Shown here in pieces: positions 48,955 through 50,621 of a stretch of DNA of 50,621 nt. Within the stretch, counting starts at the first letter, position 1; every line of letters begins with the position of its first letter. The notes below the pieces were generated by a model that was not told the origin of the DNA, made no database searches, and saw nothing but the letters and a program-made list of their open reading frames with translations. Position numbers and translations under genes: made by a program. The stretch covers positions 15,001 to 65,621 of the forward strand of contig MCFG01000377.1 of the NCBI GenBank assembly GCA_002104895.1, in the 5' to 3' direction. The stretch comes from Anaeromyces robustus. Lineage: Eukaryota; Neocallimastigomycota; Neocallimastigomycetes; Neocallimastigales; Neocallimastigaceae.

Positions 48955-49288
48955 CTTCAGAGTTTTCTTCTTTTATTAGAAATGATGACGACTACCCAAG
49001 GAAGAGTTTAGTGGATACCATACTGACTGTAATTCAGATGTTACTTCTTTGTTTTATAATATTTTAATATTTAGAGAGAAGTGAAATCCGAAAAGTACCT
49101 TACAATGAAATTATTATAATTTCAGATATTTTCTTTATATTAAATATATATTATAGATTTTTAGATAGAATTTTTTTTTAATTTTTAATCTATTTTATTT
49201 TATGTACTAAATCTAAATGTATTAATAATTATTTATAATAAATAAAAAGCATGGTAGTGTATTCTCTTCCTTTAGTCTAAAAAAAATT
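48955..49288 (+). mobile_element. poly(A)-ended repeat family X, copy 2
   Basis: Counterpart of 30185-30540 (see that entry), ending TTCCTTTAGTCT plus A-run. It is less A/T-decayed than copy 1, so it may be younger. Confidence 0.65.
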
Positions 49289-49425
49289 TTTAATTGTAAT
49301 AACTATAGAGGAATTTCTCTGATTAACGTCTGAATAAAAATTGCTATTATTAGAATATCTAAATATAAAACGTAATTTTATCCTTCCAGAATAGTTTGGT
49401 TTTTATTTTAATTCATCATAATAAT
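49289..49425 (+). mobile_element. LINE RT N-terminal scrap
   Basis: TAACTATAGAGGAATTTCTC (coding NYRGISLIN) and CGTAATTTTATCCTTCCAGA match 45140-45300, with two stops. Confidence 0.75.
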
Positions 49426-50285
49426 TTAAAAATATGAATTTATCGTTTTTTTTTATTAATTTATTTATTTACTAATATTCATTATTATATATTTTTTTTT
49501 TAATATTATAAATAAGATTAAATTTTATTACCAATTTTCAATTATTTAATATATATTAAATAAATTTTTTACCATAGTATTTAAACTTTTATAAATTTTA
49601 AGTTTCATAAATATTATAAATATTTAATGATATACCAATACTAATGAAATTTTAATATCATCAAAATAATAATATCAATAATAATTAACCATTATTTTAT
49701 TTATGTTATTAAAGATAACTCTTATGATTTCTTTAACATTATATTTTTATTACACTATAAAAATTATATATATTTATTAATTTATCTTTTTTAAAAAAAA
49801 AAGTATTTTAATAATAAATAATATATTTATTAATTTATATACTTTTATATGACTAAAAATATAATAAATTATTATATCATTAAAAATAAATATATAATTT
49901 TATTTTTTTTATTTCTTATATTTAATTAAATTAAAAAAATTATTATAAAAGTAATAATTATAATACATTTTATTTTTTTATCCAATTAATTTATTAAATA
50001 ACTATTAAATATTTTGTTATAACTATTCAATGAATTTATAAAAATTTTCAATGAATATTTAGATTTTTTTTTGTGTGATTGCATTAATAAATCAAATATA
50101 ATATCTTTTGATGTTCATATTCATATTTATTAATATTTTTAATAGCATATTTATATTATATAAATTCATATTAATCACAAACGATTCATCAATTTCTTTA
50201 AATAACATCAATAATTTTTATATCCCTTTTAAATAGTGATTATATTGATTTGTGCAATTGCTCAAATTTGTTGTTTCAATAAATT
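49426..50285. other. gene-free A/T-rich stretch
   Basis: No gene, RNA or transposon remnant that I can recognise. Confidence 0.6.
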
Positions 50286-50621
50286 AGAAAAATCTTCTCG
50301 TATTATTAAAGAACGAATTACAAATATTCCTAGTATGTTATTCATGGACTAAAAAGTCACATATCTTAAAGAAGAAATGAAATAGTCTTTCAAAAAAGGA
50401 AACTATAATGAGAATATGTAGAGATTTTTCAATTGAATTACAAGATTTTACTTAAAGGTAAATCAATACTTGAAAATTTTCCTACTTACTGCCCTTGGTA
50501 AAGTGAAAAAAAGCAAAGTTTTTCAATTATAAGGCCTTTGAACAAGATAGAAATATAGAAATACAATTCTTAACTATATCGATGACTTATTTTTGAAGTT
50601 TGCCTTAACTATTGAAGATAA
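50286..50621 (+). mobile_element. LINE C-terminal fragment running off the window
   Basis: CTTGAAAATTTTCCTACTTA, CTGCCCTTGG and AAGGCCTTTGAACA match 46136-46230 (the zinc-knuckle remnant). 50330-50420 matches 37520-37580. Multiple stops; it continues past the right edge. Confidence 0.75.

Noticed and set aside
1-50621. Dictyostelid or apicomplexan origin
   Set aside because: Both have similar base composition, and dictyostelids have expansin-like proteins. The high intron number, fungal-type Tsc13 and LINE content fit a gut fungus better. No decisive marker, so the assignment remains inference.

Overview
The window is an extremely A+T-rich eukaryotic nuclear segment. Exons are islands of moderate G+C, interrupted by many short, almost pure A/T introns (GT..AG), and intergenic DNA is dominated by homopolymer and ATT/TTTA-type runs. 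Base composition, high intron density (9 and 7 exons in the two housekeeping genes), a fungal-looking Tsc13 and membrane-anchored expansin-like (EXPN / double-psi beta-barrel, DPBB) proteins fit an anaerobic gut fungus (Neocallimastigomycota) best. That assignment is inference, because no rRNA or other marker is present.

Layout. 861-3354 (+) is a complete very-long-chain enoyl-CoA reductase (TSC13/TECR type, 300 aa). Convergent to it, 6084-4277 (-) is a complete glyoxalase-II-like metallo-beta-lactamase-fold hydrolase (302 aa) with a basic Ser/Asn-rich N-terminal extension that could be an organellar presequence. From about 9.5 kb to 43.4 kb lies a same-strand family of secreted, membrane-anchored expansin-like proteins: gene A (9918-11270), gene B (13584-14857), pseudogene C (about 17524-18930), gene D (26743-28660), gene E (33096-34652), relic F (38463-38500) and gene G (41870-43345). 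Each intact member has a signal peptide, a DPBB-like domain with seven conserved Cys, a low-complexity Thr/Pro/Lys linker unique to that copy, one transmembrane helix and a strongly conserved basic cytosolic tail (KKKSPGTYEDMKQKFPEAF...). Genes A, B and C carry two introns; D, E and G carry only the second. The E and G copies share 3' flanks and each is followed by LINE sequence, so the array grew partly by duplication of gene-plus-flank blocks.

Mobile DNA. The right third (36.1-37.6, 38.6-39.3 and 44.9-50.6 kb) is full of fragments of non-LTR retrotransposons (LINEs): reverse transcriptase, thumb, zinc-knuckle and C-terminal pieces, all broken. Two copies of a G+C-rich, poly(A)-ended non-autonomous retroelement (23306-23704 minus, full; 30848-31083 plus, 5'-truncated) flank gene D in opposite orientation and have target-site duplications. 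Their 3' portion matches the 3' end of the LINE ORF at 46580-46626, and both element types carry a hairpin at the same place with different but still complementary arms. This LINE/SINE-like partnership and the membrane-anchored expansin-like array are the two most interesting systems here.

The exon structures given were built by hand from splice signals, reading frame and family similarity. All reading frames quoted for A, B, D, E, G, TSC13 and the hydrolase close without a stop.
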